A stretch of 40,115 bases of DNA from Adlercreutzia rubneri (lineage in GTDB: Bacteria; Actinomycetota; Coriobacteriia; Coriobacteriales; Eggerthellaceae), in NCBI RefSeq assembly GCF_009755265.1, contig NZ_WPOO01000022.1, positions 1 through 40,115 on the forward strand. The letters run 5' to 3'. Of this stretch, positions 15,968 to 24,427 are shown piece after piece. A model generated the notes under the pieces. That model was not told where the DNA came from. It worked only from the letters and a program-made list of their open reading frames with translations, and searched no databases. Made by a program: the position numbers and the translations under genes. Each line of letters begins with the position of its first letter. Positions within the stretch are counted from its first letter, which is position 1.

Positions 15968-16768
15968 TTACGGGCGCTGCCCCATGCCGCCTTCCAGGGT
16001 GAGGGTCTCGCCGCTCATGAACTTGAAGTCGGGACTGGCAAGCTGCACCACGACACGGCCGATCTCGGTCTCCACGTTGCCGTAGTGGCCCATGGGGGGC
16101 ATGTGCACGTTGGCCGTGAAGGCGTCGGGGTAAGCTTCCTGGAAGTTCTCCAGAGCGGCCGTCCAGGCCAGCGGGCACACCACGTTCACATTGATGCCGT
16201 CAGAACCCCACTCGGTGGCGGCCACGCGCGTGAGTCCGCGGATGCCCTCCTTGGCCGCGGCGTAGGCGCACTGGCCGAAGTTGCCGAAGAGCCCCGCGCC
16301 GGAGGCGAAGTTGATGACCGAGCCCTTGGTCTCCTTCAGGTAGGGATAGCACGCCTGCATGTAGTAGAAGGTGGCGTACAGACCCGAGTAGATGGCCAGG
16401 TCGAACTGGTCGGTGGTGTGGTCGGCCAGCGTCACGCCGGAGGCGGAGGCCTGGGCGTTGTTCACCAGCACGTCGATGCGGCCGAACTTCTCGATGGCCT
16501 GGTCGATGACGTTCTGCACCACGGCCTGGTTGTCGGCCCCGGCATTCACGTCGGCGGCCACGCAGAGCACCTGGATACCGTATTCGGCCTCCAGCTTCTC
16601 CTTGGCCGTCTCCAGCTTCTTCACGTTGCGGCCGGTGATGACCAGGTTCGCGCCCTCCTTGGCGTAGGCCGTGGCGATGCCGTAACCGATGGAACCGGCG
16701 GATCCGTCCTTGAGCGCCGCGAACCCAGCACCGGTGATGATGGCGGTCTTACCTTCGAGAAAACCCAT
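15968..16768 (-). CDS. Short-chain dehydrogenase/reductase
   Basis: The 266-residue NAD(P)-dependent oxidoreductase has the SDR Rossmann fold and catalytic YAAAK (QCAYAAAKEG) preceded by the Ser of INFASGAG. The glycine-rich nucleotide loop is unusual. ITGAG is followed by a short insertion (FAALKDGSAGS) before IGYGIA, where classical SDRs have TGxxxGIG directly. NNAG is replaced by NNAQ. GRNVKKL after the second strand suggests NADP preference, by the usual Arg rule. The ATG at 16768 has GGGAGG upstream. The substrate is unknown. The gene stands alone between ruvC and yebC. Confidence 0.87.
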   Translation of the reverse strand: MGFLEGKTAIITGAGFAALKDGSAGSIGYGIATAYAKEGANLVITGRNVKKLETAKEKLEAEYGIQVLCVAADVNAGADNQAVVQNVIDQAIEKFGRIDVLVNNAQASASGVTLADHTTDQFDLAIYSGLYATFYYMQACYPYLKETKGSVINFASGAGLFGNFGQCAYAAAKEGIRGLTRVAATEWGSDGINVNVVCPLAWTAALENFQEAYPDAFTANVHMPPMGHYGNVETEIGRVVVQLASPDFKFMSGETLTLEGGMGQRP

Positions 16769-16913
16769 GGAGCCTCCCTTTTCGTCCTGCGCGGGACTCC
16801 CTCGCTGCTGCACAAAGAGCCTATCGCGCGCTTACCTAAGCTTCACCCTATCAGATTTCCTCGCGACTATGTTTCCAGAATGTTGCGCGGCCCTGTTACG
16901 TCCCCGAAAGGCA

Positions 16914-16945
16914 AAAGGCGCCGAGCCCTGCGGCCCGGCGCCTTT
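16914..16945 (-). terminator. Intrinsic terminator of yebC
   Basis: AAAGGCGCCG and CGGCGCCTTT form a ten-base stem 32 bases after the yebC stop. On the minus strand it continues into TTTTGCCTTT. Confidence 0.78.
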
Positions 16946-16977
16946 CCTAGCGCGATTGGCTTTAACGTTCGCGAAAA

Positions 16978-17778
16978 CTACTCGTCGAGTGCCTCGGCGA
17001 TCTCGTCGGTGATGTCCATGGTGTGGTACACCGCCTGCAGATCCTCCAGCTCCTCCAGCTTGTCGATGAGGCGCATGACCTTCTTGGCATCGGCCACCGA
17101 AACCGCCGACGGCGTGTTGGCTATCATGGTCATCTCGGCGCCCTTCACCTGGATGCCCTGGGCCTCAAGCTCTTTCACCACGGCCATGAGATCGCCCGGC
17201 GCGGTGTAGACGATCCACTCCTCGTCGGCGTCCTCGTAGTCGTCGCCGCCGGCCTCGGCCACGGCGAGCATGAACTCCTCCTCGTCGGCAGCGGCGCCGT
17301 TGGGGCCGATGGGGTTCTTCTTGTCGCCGGTCTCGACCTCCTTGGATACCATGATCTGGCCCTTGCGGTCGAACTGGAACGCCACCGAACCGGAGGTGCC
17401 GAGGTTGCCGCCGGAATGGGAGAAGGCGGCGCGCACATCGGCGGCAGTGCGGTTGCGGTTGTCGGTCAGCGCCTCGCAGAGCACCGCCACGCCCGCCGGG
17501 CCATAGCCCTCGTAGACGACGGTCTCGTAGTTGGCGGCGTCCTTGCCGGAACCGAAAGCCTTGTCGATGGCGGTCTTGATCTTGTCCTTGGGCATGGAGT
17601 AGCCCTTGGCCTTCTCGATGGCGGCGGCCAGCGACGCGTTGTTGTCGGGGTTCGGGTCGCCACCCTCCTTGGCGGCCACGGTGATGTTACGAGCCAGCTT
17701 GGAGAACAGAGCCGAGCGCTTAGCGTCCTGCGCGGCCTTGCGATGTTTGGTGGTTGCCCACTTAGAATGCCCTGACAT
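16978..17778 (-). CDS. YebC/PmpR family regulatory protein
   Basis: The 266-residue protein begins MSGHSKWATTKHRKAAQDAKR, diagnostic of the YebC family, followed by NITVAAKEGG and the EGYGPAGVAVLCEALTDNRNRT block. Members act as DNA-binding regulators or as translation factors that relieve ribosome stalling at difficult codons, and which applies here is not known. A segment after residue 140 (ETGDKKNPIGPNGAAADEEE) is longer than in the E. coli protein. The ATG at 17778 has AAGGGA upstream. Confidence 0.9.
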   Translation of the reverse strand: MSGHSKWATTKHRKAAQDAKRSALFSKLARNITVAAKEGGDPNPDNNASLAAAIEKAKGYSMPKDKIKTAIDKAFGSGKDAANYETVVYEGYGPAGVAVLCEALTDNRNRTAADVRAAFSHSGGNLGTSGSVAFQFDRKGQIMVSKEVETGDKKNPIGPNGAAADEEEFMLAVAEAGGDDYEDADEEWIVYTAPGDLMAVVKELEAQGIQVKGAEMTMIANTPSAVSVADAKKVMRLIDKLEELEDLQAVYHTMDITDEIAEALDE

Positions 17779-18018
17779 GAATAAGTCCCTTCGAAACACG
17801 AATACAACAGCGGCTTATGGTACCACAAGGGCGCGAACGGGAAAACCCAGCTGCCGCGCTGCACGGTTTTTCTACGGAAGGGGCCGCGCGCAGAGAACGA
17901 GCGCATCGCCAGGTTTGTCGGATACGCGGCTGTGGCGCGCCCCTGGAAAGAAGCGCCACGTCCCGAGCAACTCCCCGAGCAATCGCCAACGGTATCCACA
18001 GATTTCCCAATTCGTGGG

Positions 18019-18047
18019 TTGCGCGGGCTTCCATAAAGCACTATGAT
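18019..18047 (+). promoter_or_regulatory. Promoter of the riboflavin operon
   Basis: TTGCGC (18019-18024) and TATGAT (18042-18047) are separated by 17 bases, giving a start near 18054, about 12 bases before the FMN riboswitch. Confidence 0.65.
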
Positions 18048-18066
18048 CGATCAACAATTGAACATG

Positions 18067-18186
18067 ATCTTCAGGGCGGGGTGAAAGTCCCCACCGGTGG
18101 TACAGCCCACGACCCGCAAGTCTTGCGCTTGCGGCTGATTCGGTGAAATTCCGAAGCCGACAGTTACAGTCTGGATGGAAGAAGAT
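18067..18186 (+). promoter_or_regulatory. FMN riboswitch (RFN element)
   Basis: The sequence has the hallmark conserved blocks in order: ATCTTCAGGGCGGGGTGAAA, then CCCCACCGG, GGTGAAATTCCGAAGCCGAC, AGTCTGGATG and the closing GAAGAT, which pairs with the initial ATCTTC. This aptamer binds flavin mononucleotide. A terminator follows at 18227-18257, so FMN should cause premature termination before ribD. Confidence 0.96.
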
Positions 18187-18226
18187 AGGAAGTGCTCCCC
18201 AGCGGAGCGCATCGGACAGTTAGAAG

Positions 18227-18257
18227 CCCTGGAACCTTTTGGTTTCAGGGTTTTTTT
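18227..18257 (+). terminator. Riboswitch-controlled terminator
   Basis: CCCTGGAACC pairs with GGTTTCAGGG (one G-U pair) across a TTTT loop and is followed by seven T residues. It lies about 70 bases before ribD and is the expression platform of the FMN riboswitch. Confidence 0.93.
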
Positions 18258-18324
18258 CGCAATCGTCCGCTCATCTTTTCGGAAGTGGCGCCCGAAGGTC
18301 GCAGCGATGCGTTGGAGGTGAGCG

Positions 18325-19494
18325 ATGTCCCAGAAGTTAGAGCAACTCGCACGCGACGAAGCCTTCATGGCCCGTGCGCTGGCGCTTGCCGAGAGAGGGA
18401 CTGGCTGGACCAGCCCAAACCCACTCGTAGGTGCCGTTATCGTGAAAGACGGCCGCATCATCGGCGAGGGCTGGCACACCGCATGCGGCCAGCCCCACGC
18501 GGAGCGGGAGGCGCTGGCCGCATGCGCCGAAGACCCCGCCGGAAGCACCCTGTACGTCACGCTGGAGCCGTGCTGCCATTGGGGCAAAACGCCACCCTGC
18601 ACCGACGCTATCCTGGAAGCGGGCATTGCCCGCGTCGTCGTGGGCGCCCTTGACCCGAACCCTTTGGTGGCGGGCCAAGGGTGCGCGCAGCTGCGCGAGG
18701 CGGGCACGGTAGTGGAGACGGGGGTCCTGGAAGAGGGGTGCCGGCACCTCAACGAGGTATTCTTCCACTTCATTACCACCGGGCGCCCCTTGGTGGTGCT
18801 GAAATACGCCATGACCCTGGACGGGAAAGCGGCCACGCGCACGGGGGCATCCCGGTGGATCACCGGGCCCGAAGCGCGCGAGCGGGTGCATCGCGACCGG
18901 CACCGGTTCGCAGCCATCATGGTGGGCATCGGCACCGCCCTAGCCGATGACCCCGCGCTTACCTGCCGCTTGGAAGGCGGCCCCTGGCGGCAGCCGCTGC
19001 GCATTGTGGTCGACTCCCAAGGGCGCTTGCCCCTGGATGCGTTGCTCGTGCGGACAGCCCAAGAGATACCGACGCTGGTGGCGGTGGGGCCGCAGGCGAG
19101 CGCCGAGCGCACAGGCGCCCTGCGCGAGGCCGGATGTTCCGTCTGGGCGTCGCCGCCGGCGGAAGGGGGCAACGGCGCAGTGAACCTGCCGGCCCTTCTC
19201 GATCACGCGGGCAGCTTGGGCATCGATTCGATCCTCGTCGAAGGCGGCCCTGCGCTGCACGGCGCCTTCATCGACGGCGGACTGGCGAACCGCGTGCAAG
19301 CCTATATCGCCCCGAAGCTTTTCGGGGGAGCAAGCGCGCCAGGGCCGGTGGCAGGTCGGGGCGTGGCGCTGCCCGCCGACGCGCTTTGCCTTTCCTCCCC
19401 CACCGTCACCGCCCTTGGGCCCGATCTGCTCTTAGAATGCGCCGTTTCCCCTTCAGTCGAAAGCGAGGCGACACCATGTTCACCGGCATTGTAG
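18325..19494 (+). CDS. ribD: Bifunctional pyrimidine deaminase/reductase RibD
   Basis: The 389-residue enzyme performs the second and third steps of riboflavin synthesis, deaminating and then reducing the pyrimidine from GTP ring opening. The N-terminal deaminase (about 1-145) has zinc ligands in PHAEREAL and PCCHWGKTPPC. The C-terminal reductase (about 150-370) has GRPLVVLKYAMTLDGK and ILVEGGPALHGAFI. GGAGG lies upstream of the ATG at 18325. Its end overlaps ribE by 19 bases. It is the first gene after the FMN riboswitch. Confidence 0.96.
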   Translation: MSQKLEQLARDEAFMARALALAERGTGWTSPNPLVGAVIVKDGRIIGEGWHTACGQPHAEREALAACAEDPAGSTLYVTLEPCCHWGKTPPCTDAILEAGIARVVVGALDPNPLVAGQGCAQLREAGTVVETGVLEEGCRHLNEVFFHFITTGRPLVVLKYAMTLDGKAATRTGASRWITGPEARERVHRDRHRFAAIMVGIGTALADDPALTCRLEGGPWRQPLRIVVDSQGRLPLDALLVRTAQEIPTLVAVGPQASAERTGALREAGCSVWASPPAEGGNGAVNLPALLDHAGSLGIDSILVEGGPALHGAFIDGGLANRVQAYIAPKLFGGASAPGPVAGRGVALPADALCLSSPTVTALGPDLLLECAVSPSVESEATPCSPAL

Positions 19495-20135
19495 AGGAAA
19501 TCGGCACCGTAAGGACGCTGCGCCGGGGCGCCCATTCGGCCGTTCTGTCCATTGACGCGCGCACCGTGCTCGAGCGAACTCGGCTGGGCGACTCCATCGC
19601 CGTGAACGGCGTCTGCCTCACCGTCACTTCGCTGGGAGCGACCCAGTTCAGCGCCGATGTCATGCACGAGACGTTGCGACGCAGCAACCTCGGCGCCCTG
19701 CATGCCGGCAGCCCCGTGAACCTGGAGAGGGCCATGGCGGCCGACGGGCGATTCGGCGGACACTTGGTGTCGGGGCACATCGACGCGGTGGGCACGATTC
19801 GCCGCATCCAGCACGACGACAACGCCGTGTGGTACACCATCGGAGCCGATGCGACCACCCTGCGCCACATCATCATGAAGGGATCCATCGCCATCGACGG
19901 CATCAGCCTCACGGTGGCGCGCCTGACCGACGCCGACTTCGCCGTGTCCATCATCCCCCACACCCGGGCCGAGACGACCCTTTCCCTCAAGCGCGTCGGC
20001 GATGAGGTGAACCTCGAAACCGATATGGTCGGGAAGTACGTCGAACGGTTCCTCGGCGCCCCCCTCCCCCCTCCATCCGCGACGGCCGAGAGCGGCGGTA
20101 TCACCCAAGCATTTCTGACAGCGCATGGATTCTAA
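19476..20135 (+). CDS. ribE: Riboflavin synthase alpha subunit
   Basis: The 219-residue enzyme converts two 6,7-dimethyl-8-ribityllumazine molecules to riboflavin. It has the two tandem lumazine-binding barrels: the first starts MFTGIVEEIG with VNGVCLTV, the second has GGHLVSGHID and AIDGISLTV. Near the end is IIPHTRAETTL. The usual length is about 200-215, so a short Pro-rich tail is extra. The start is inside the ribD end, with GAGG before the ATG. Confidence 0.95.
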   Translation: MFTGIVEEIGTVRTLRRGAHSAVLSIDARTVLERTRLGDSIAVNGVCLTVTSLGATQFSADVMHETLRRSNLGALHAGSPVNLERAMAADGRFGGHLVSGHIDAVGTIRRIQHDDNAVWYTIGADATTLRHIIMKGSIAIDGISLTVARLTDADFAVSIIPHTRAETTLSLKRVGDEVNLETDMVGKYVERFLGAPLPPPSATAESGGITQAFLTAHGF

Positions 20136-20149
20136 CGAAGGAGCACCCC

Positions 20150-21385
20150 ATGGAAGAGAACGAGTCATTCCAGTTCAGCACAATCGAAGAGGCGCTGGAT
20201 GATTTGCGCGCGGGCAAGATCATTCTGTGCACCGACGACCCCGACCGCGAGAACGAAGGCGATTTCATCTGCGCAGCGCAGTTCGCCACCACCGAGAACG
20301 TGAACTTCATGGCAGTACACGGCAAGGGGCTCATCTGCATGCCTATGTCCGCCGAACTGTGCCAAAAGCTGGCGTTTCCCCAAATGGTCACCGAGAACAC
20401 CGACAACCACGAAACCGCCTTCACCGTGTCCATCGACCACGTCGACACCACAACGGGCATCTCGGCGCAAGAGCGCGGGCTGACCGCGCGCGCCGTGGTG
20501 CAGCCCGGCGCCCGCCCGTCCGACTTCCGCCGGCCGGGCCATATGTTCCCGCTGATGGCAAAGGCCAACGGCGTGCTGGAGCGCAACGGCCACACCGAGG
20601 CCACAGTGGACCTGATGCGTCTGGCCGGTCTTGAGGAGTGCGGTCTGTGCTGCGAGATCATGCGCGAAGACGGCACCATGATGCGCACACCCGAGCTGAT
20701 AGAGCTCGCCCGGCAATTCAATTTGAAGTTCATCTCCATCAAAGCGCTCCAGGACTACCGCAAGAAGCACGAATGCCACGTGGTGGAAGTGGCCGATACG
20801 GCAATGCCCACGCGCTACGGGGCATTTCGCGCCCACGCCTTCGTGAACAAGTTGAACGGCGAGCACCACGTGGCCCTGGTGAAAGGCGACATCGGAGACG
20901 GCGTCGATGTGCTGGTGCGCGTTCATTCCGAGTGCCTCACCGGCGATGCCTTCGGCAGCCTGCGCTGCGATTGCGGCCAGCAGCTGGCTGCAGCGATGGC
21001 CCAGGTGGAAGCCGAGGGGCGCGGGGTGGTGCTGTACATGCGCCAGGAAGGGCGCGGCATCGGGCTTGTGAACAAGCTGCGCGCCTACGAGCTGCAAGAT
21101 GCCGGCATGGATACCCTGGAGGCCAACCTGGCCCTGGGCTTCGCGGGCGACCTGCGAGAATACTACATCGGCGCCCAAATTCTGCACGAGCTGGGCGTAA
21201 AGACCATGCGACTGCTTACGAACAACCCCGACAAAGTGTACCAATTGGGCGATTTCGGGCTGCAGATCACCGAACGCGTGCCCATCCAAATGCCTTTGAC
21301 CAGCCACGATGAGTTCTATCTGCGCACCAAGCAGGAGAAGATGGGGCATTTGCTGTACTTCGATGAGGAGCGCCAGGCGTCCTAG
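20150..21385 (+). CDS. ribBA: Bifunctional DHBP synthase/GTP cyclohydrolase II
   Basis: The 411-residue protein joins the two entry enzymes of the pathway. The N-terminal half (about 1-205) makes dihydroxybutanone phosphate and has DDPDRENEGDF and the HTEATVDLMRLAGL motif. The C-terminal half (about 210-405) opens GTP and has the zinc cysteines in CLTGDAFGSLRCDCG plus RQEGRGIGL. Both catalytic sets look complete, so both activities are expected. AAGGAG precedes the ATG. Confidence 0.96.
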   Translation: MEENESFQFSTIEEALDDLRAGKIILCTDDPDRENEGDFICAAQFATTENVNFMAVHGKGLICMPMSAELCQKLAFPQMVTENTDNHETAFTVSIDHVDTTTGISAQERGLTARAVVQPGARPSDFRRPGHMFPLMAKANGVLERNGHTEATVDLMRLAGLEECGLCCEIMREDGTMMRTPELIELARQFNLKFISIKALQDYRKKHECHVVEVADTAMPTRYGAFRAHAFVNKLNGEHHVALVKGDIGDGVDVLVRVHSECLTGDAFGSLRCDCGQQLAAAMAQVEAEGRGVVLYMRQEGRGIGLVNKLRAYELQDAGMDTLEANLALGFAGDLREYYIGAQILHELGVKTMRLLTNNPDKVYQLGDFGLQITERVPIQMPLTSHDEFYLRTKQEKMGHLLYFDEERQAS

Positions 21386-21433
21386 CGCCTGTACAACTCG
21401 ACTAAGGAAACCAACGTTTGGGAAAGGATCATC

Positions 21434-21901
21434 ATGACGGTATTTGAAGGGAAGCTGGTATCGGAGAACATCAAGGTCGGCATCGTGGCCTCCCGCTTCA
21501 ACGAGTTCATCACATCCAAGCTGATCGGGGGCGCCATGGACGGCCTTTTGCGCCACAACGTGCGCGAGCAGGACGTCGACATCGCCTGGGTACCCGGCGC
21601 TTTCGAGGCGCCGCTTGCCGCGCAGAAGATGGCGCAATCGGGCCGCTATGACGCCGTCATCTGCCTGGGCGCCGTCATCCGCGGCGCCACGAGCCACTAC
21701 GACCTGGTCTGCAACGAGGCCGCCAAGGGCATCGCCCACGTATCGCTGGAAAGCGGGGTGCCCGTTATGTTCGGCATCGTGACCACCGACACGATCGAGC
21801 AGGCAATCGAGCGTGCGGGCACCAAGGCGGGCAACAAAGGATTCGACTGCGCCACGTCGGCCATCGAGATGGTCAACCTTCTGCGGGAGATCGAAGGCTA
21901 G
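21434..21901 (+). CDS. ribH: 6,7-dimethyl-8-ribityllumazine synthase
   Basis: The 155-residue enzyme condenses the pyrimidine intermediate with dihydroxybutanone phosphate. Conserved features are VASRFNEFIT near the start, VPGAFEAPLAAQKMA, and CLGAVIRGATSHYDLVCNEAAKGI with the catalytic His. It normally forms pentamers or 60-mers. AAAGGA lies upstream of the ATG. It follows ribBA by 48 bases and precedes a HAD phosphatase gene. Confidence 0.96.
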   Translation: MTVFEGKLVSENIKVGIVASRFNEFITSKLIGGAMDGLLRHNVREQDVDIAWVPGAFEAPLAAQKMAQSGRYDAVICLGAVIRGATSHYDLVCNEAAKGIAHVSLESGVPVMFGIVTTDTIEQAIERAGTKAGNKGFDCATSAIEMVNLLREIEG

Positions 21902-21907
21902 GGGCCC

Positions 21908-22585
21908 ATGGGCGGCACGGTATTTTTCGACTACGATGGCACGCTCCACGATTCCATGCATCTGTACGGCCCGGCGTTTCGCCGCGCCTATGCTGCCTTG
22001 GTAACCGATGGCTGGGCCGCCCCGCGTACGTTCTCCGATGAGGAGATCGCCTCGTGGCTCGGATACTCCCCTGCCGCCATGTGGGCCTCCTTCATGCCCG
22101 AGCTGCCCGAAGCGATTTGGCAGCGCGCATCGGCCGCCATCGGAGAGGAGATGCGCCGCTTGCTCGCGGCGGGCGCAGGGCGCCTGTACCCCGGCGCGAA
22201 GGCCATGCTGGAATCCCTGCGCGAGGAGGGATGCACGCTCGTGTTCCTCTCAAATTGCAGCGGCTCCTACCGCGACGAGCACCTTGCCGCATTCGGCCTC
22301 GGCGGCCTGTTCACCGGCGCCTGGTGCGCCGAAGACTTCGAAGGGCTGGAGAAGTGGCAGATCTACCGGCAGATTTGCGCACGTTACCCGAAGCCCCACC
22401 TCATGGTCGGCGACCGGCACCACGATCAGGAGGTGGCCGTGCACGGAAACATTCCCTTTGTCGGGTGCACCTACGGATTCGGAACGGCAGACGAGCTCAG
22501 CCGGGCGGACGTCCTGGTGAGCACGGCCCCCGAGATCGCAGGGGCCGTGCGGGCACTTACCGGGAAGCCGCGCGGGCACCCCTAG
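21908..22585 (+). CDS. HAD family hydrolase, possible riboflavin-pathway phosphatase
   Basis: The 225-residue protein has HAD motif I as FFDYDGTLHDS (nucleophile and acid/base Asp), motif II as FLSN, motif III Lys in EKWQIY, and motif IV as MVGDRHHD. A helical cap lies between motifs I and II. It resembles Gph-type phosphatases. It starts only seven bases after ribH in the same operon. The pathway needs a phosphatase between RibD and RibH, and enzymes of this superfamily do that job in other bacteria, so this is a good candidate. That role is inferred from position. Substrate range could also be broader. Confidence 0.85.
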   Translation: MGGTVFFDYDGTLHDSMHLYGPAFRRAYAALVTDGWAAPRTFSDEEIASWLGYSPAAMWASFMPELPEAIWQRASAAIGEEMRRLLAAGAGRLYPGAKAMLESLREEGCTLVFLSNCSGSYRDEHLAAFGLGGLFTGAWCAEDFEGLEKWQIYRQICARYPKPHLMVGDRHHDQEVAVHGNIPFVGCTYGFGTADELSRADVLVSTAPEIAGAVRALTGKPRGHP

Positions 22586-22593
22586 CCCTGGCC

Positions 22594-24090
22594 CTATCCC
22601 TCGTCCACCTTCGCGAGCAGCTCCTCGCGGCCGTTCACACCGAGCTTCTTGTAGATGCTCTTCACGTGGGTGCGCACGGTGGACTCGGAGATGACGAGCG
22701 TGGCGGCCACAAAGGCGATGCCGTGGCCGCGCCCCAGATACCCTAAAATCTCGCGCTCCCGCGGCGTTAGGCCGGCCTCGTCGGCCAAGGCCTCGCAGCG
22801 CGCCTGCACGCTTTGGGCCGGCGCGTCGGCCCCCGCGCCGGCATCCCGCGCGCCCAGCCCGTCGTCGGCCGCGCGCTCCCCCGCGCCCGCGCGCCAAAAG
22901 CCCCAGAGCGCCGCCGCGATGACGCCCACGAAGTAGAACGTGCTCACCACCAAGAGCGCCGGGCCGCCGCCCTCTTCCTGGAAGGGGGCGGTGGGCGCGC
23001 ACCCCAGGCCCAGAAGCGAGAACAGCGCGAAGGCCGCCACCGCCGTGCCGAACACCGAGCCGGCCGAGAACTCCCGGGCATGGGCCACGGCCGCCAGGCT
23101 CGCCAGGGCGAGGATGGCCACGGCCCCGTAGAACACGTAGGTGAGCCACGCGGCGAAGAACATCGGCATCGTGGTGCCGGGGAAGCTGTTCAGCACGATG
23201 AGCACCAAGGCGAACGCCGGCACGAGCATCCGGTAGATGAGCGTGGTGAGCGGCCGGCTCGTGCGCAGAAGGCAGATGGGCAGCGCCACCACGGCCCCCA
23301 GCGCGCAGCCGAGCAGCTCCATGTTCACCACGTCGAACAGGATGAACTTCCGCGCCCCCATCATGAAGGCGAACACCATGAGGCCCGCCAGCGGCATGCC
23401 GGACACCGAGGCCAAAGACGCCAGCCGCGCCCGGCGCGTGGGGGCCGGAGATTCCGCCGCCTCCTGCACGGATGATGCCGCACCAGCCGCCTTGGCCCCG
23501 CCGCCCAGATCTCCCGGGCGCGCGCCGCCCCGCGGGCGCTTCCACGCCGCCAGGCAGGGCACGGGGAAGCTCGCCAGCACCAGCACCACGAACACGATGA
23601 GCCCCACGCCGAAGGTGGTGGAGGACAGCAGAAGCCCCACGAGCGCCGCGCAGCCCACGGAAAGGGCGCACCACAAAAGCGCCTGGCGCAGGTCGTAGGC
23701 GGCCATGTAGCTGCCCCACAGCACCGCCAGCTCCACGGTGCCCGCCGCCAACAGAAAACCCGAAAGAGCCCCCACAGCCCCCGTGCCCACGCCCGGCAGC
23801 GCCGCCGCGGCTATAAGCAGGCCGTAGCCCGTAAGATAAGCGGCCACGCCGGCCACCACCCATCCGCGGCCCAAGAGCCTCTCGGGGCAGCGCCGCCCCG
23901 AGGCCAGCGCGGCGAGCGTGCCCAATACGAGTGTGGAGAAAAGCATCGTGTTCGCGAAGGGCGCCATGAACGTGGGCACGTCGAAGACGCCGGTCTCGAA
24001 GAGCAGATGGTTCGGCGAGTAGATGGGAATGGTGGCCAGAAACGCTATGAGCGTGAGCGCCTCGAGCCTGAAGTATTTGGAAAGCGGCAA
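22594..24090 (-). CDS. Membrane-embedded LuxR family regulator
   Basis: The 498-residue protein has roughly 12 hydrophobic helices over residues 10-400, then a linker, then a C-terminal LuxR/FixJ helix-turn-helix (LTPREREILGYLGRG, ending in TVRTHVKSIYKKLGVN). This architecture is common in Eggerthellaceae, where such genes sit beside reductase genes and probably sense substrates at the membrane. The preferred start is a TTG at 24090 with GGGAGGG six bases upstream; a probable -10 (TATACT on the minus strand, 24131-24136) lies between it and a possible GTG at 24159. It is divergent from the flavoprotein gene, its likely target. Confidence 0.85.
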   Translation of the reverse strand: MPLSKYFRLEALTLIAFLATIPIYSPNHLLFETGVFDVPTFMAPFANTMLFSTLVLGTLAALASGRRCPERLLGRGWVVAGVAAYLTGYGLLIAAAALPGVGTGAVGALSGFLLAAGTVELAVLWGSYMAAYDLRQALLWCALSVGCAALVGLLLSSTTFGVGLIVFVVLVLASFPVPCLAAWKRPRGGARPGDLGGGAKAAGAASSVQEAAESPAPTRRARLASLASVSGMPLAGLMVFAFMMGARKFILFDVVNMELLGCALGAVVALPICLLRTSRPLTTLIYRMLVPAFALVLIVLNSFPGTTMPMFFAAWLTYVFYGAVAILALASLAAVAHAREFSAGSVFGTAVAAFALFSLLGLGCAPTAPFQEEGGGPALLVVSTFYFVGVIAAALWGFWRAGAGERAADDGLGARDAGAGADAPAQSVQARCEALADEAGLTPREREILGYLGRGHGIAFVAATLVISESTVRTHVKSIYKKLGVNGREELLAKVDEG

Positions 24091-24427
24091 CCTGTACCCT
24101 CCCTGGCTTGTCGCGGCTTCGTCGGGCACCAGTATAGCGAAACTTTCCGAAGTTGCCACGGCGTTACTGAGCCGTCATTCTGGCCCTGTGGCGCTGACCT
24201 GCGGTTTATTTCCATCTCCCCCATTTCCGCGAGGGCGCTTTCCGGGAAATCCCCCAAGCTGACGATTCCTCGCGGGCCGCTCGCGGTGCCATCATGGGCC
24301 CCGGCGCCGCACCAAGGCGAGCGACGAGAAGGCCGGGGAGTCGCCCCGAGCGCCCCGCCGGCCGCACCGCCGAGCTTCGGTGCACGCCGACCGATACGCC
24401 CCGATACCAAGGGAGGATATGGGAACT
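24091..24427. promoter_or_regulatory. Divergent regulatory region of LuxR regulator and flavoprotein
   Basis: No gene is seen here. It holds the leftward -10 element TATACT (24131-24136, minus strand) and an inverted repeat ACGGC-N8-GCCGT (24158-24175) that could be an operator for the LuxR regulator. A smaller GCACCG/CGGTGC hairpin lies near 24365-24384. The flavoprotein promoter could not be placed with confidence. Confidence 0.4.

Noticed and set aside
17819..17824. A further GGTACC near yebC as part of the left-edge array family
   Set aside because: It is single, without phased neighbours; one six-base palindrome is expected by chance.
20165..21961. A 598-codon minus-strand frame across ribBA and ribH
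   Set aside because: Both plus-strand genes have complete active-site motifs; the opposite frame shows only low-complexity residues.
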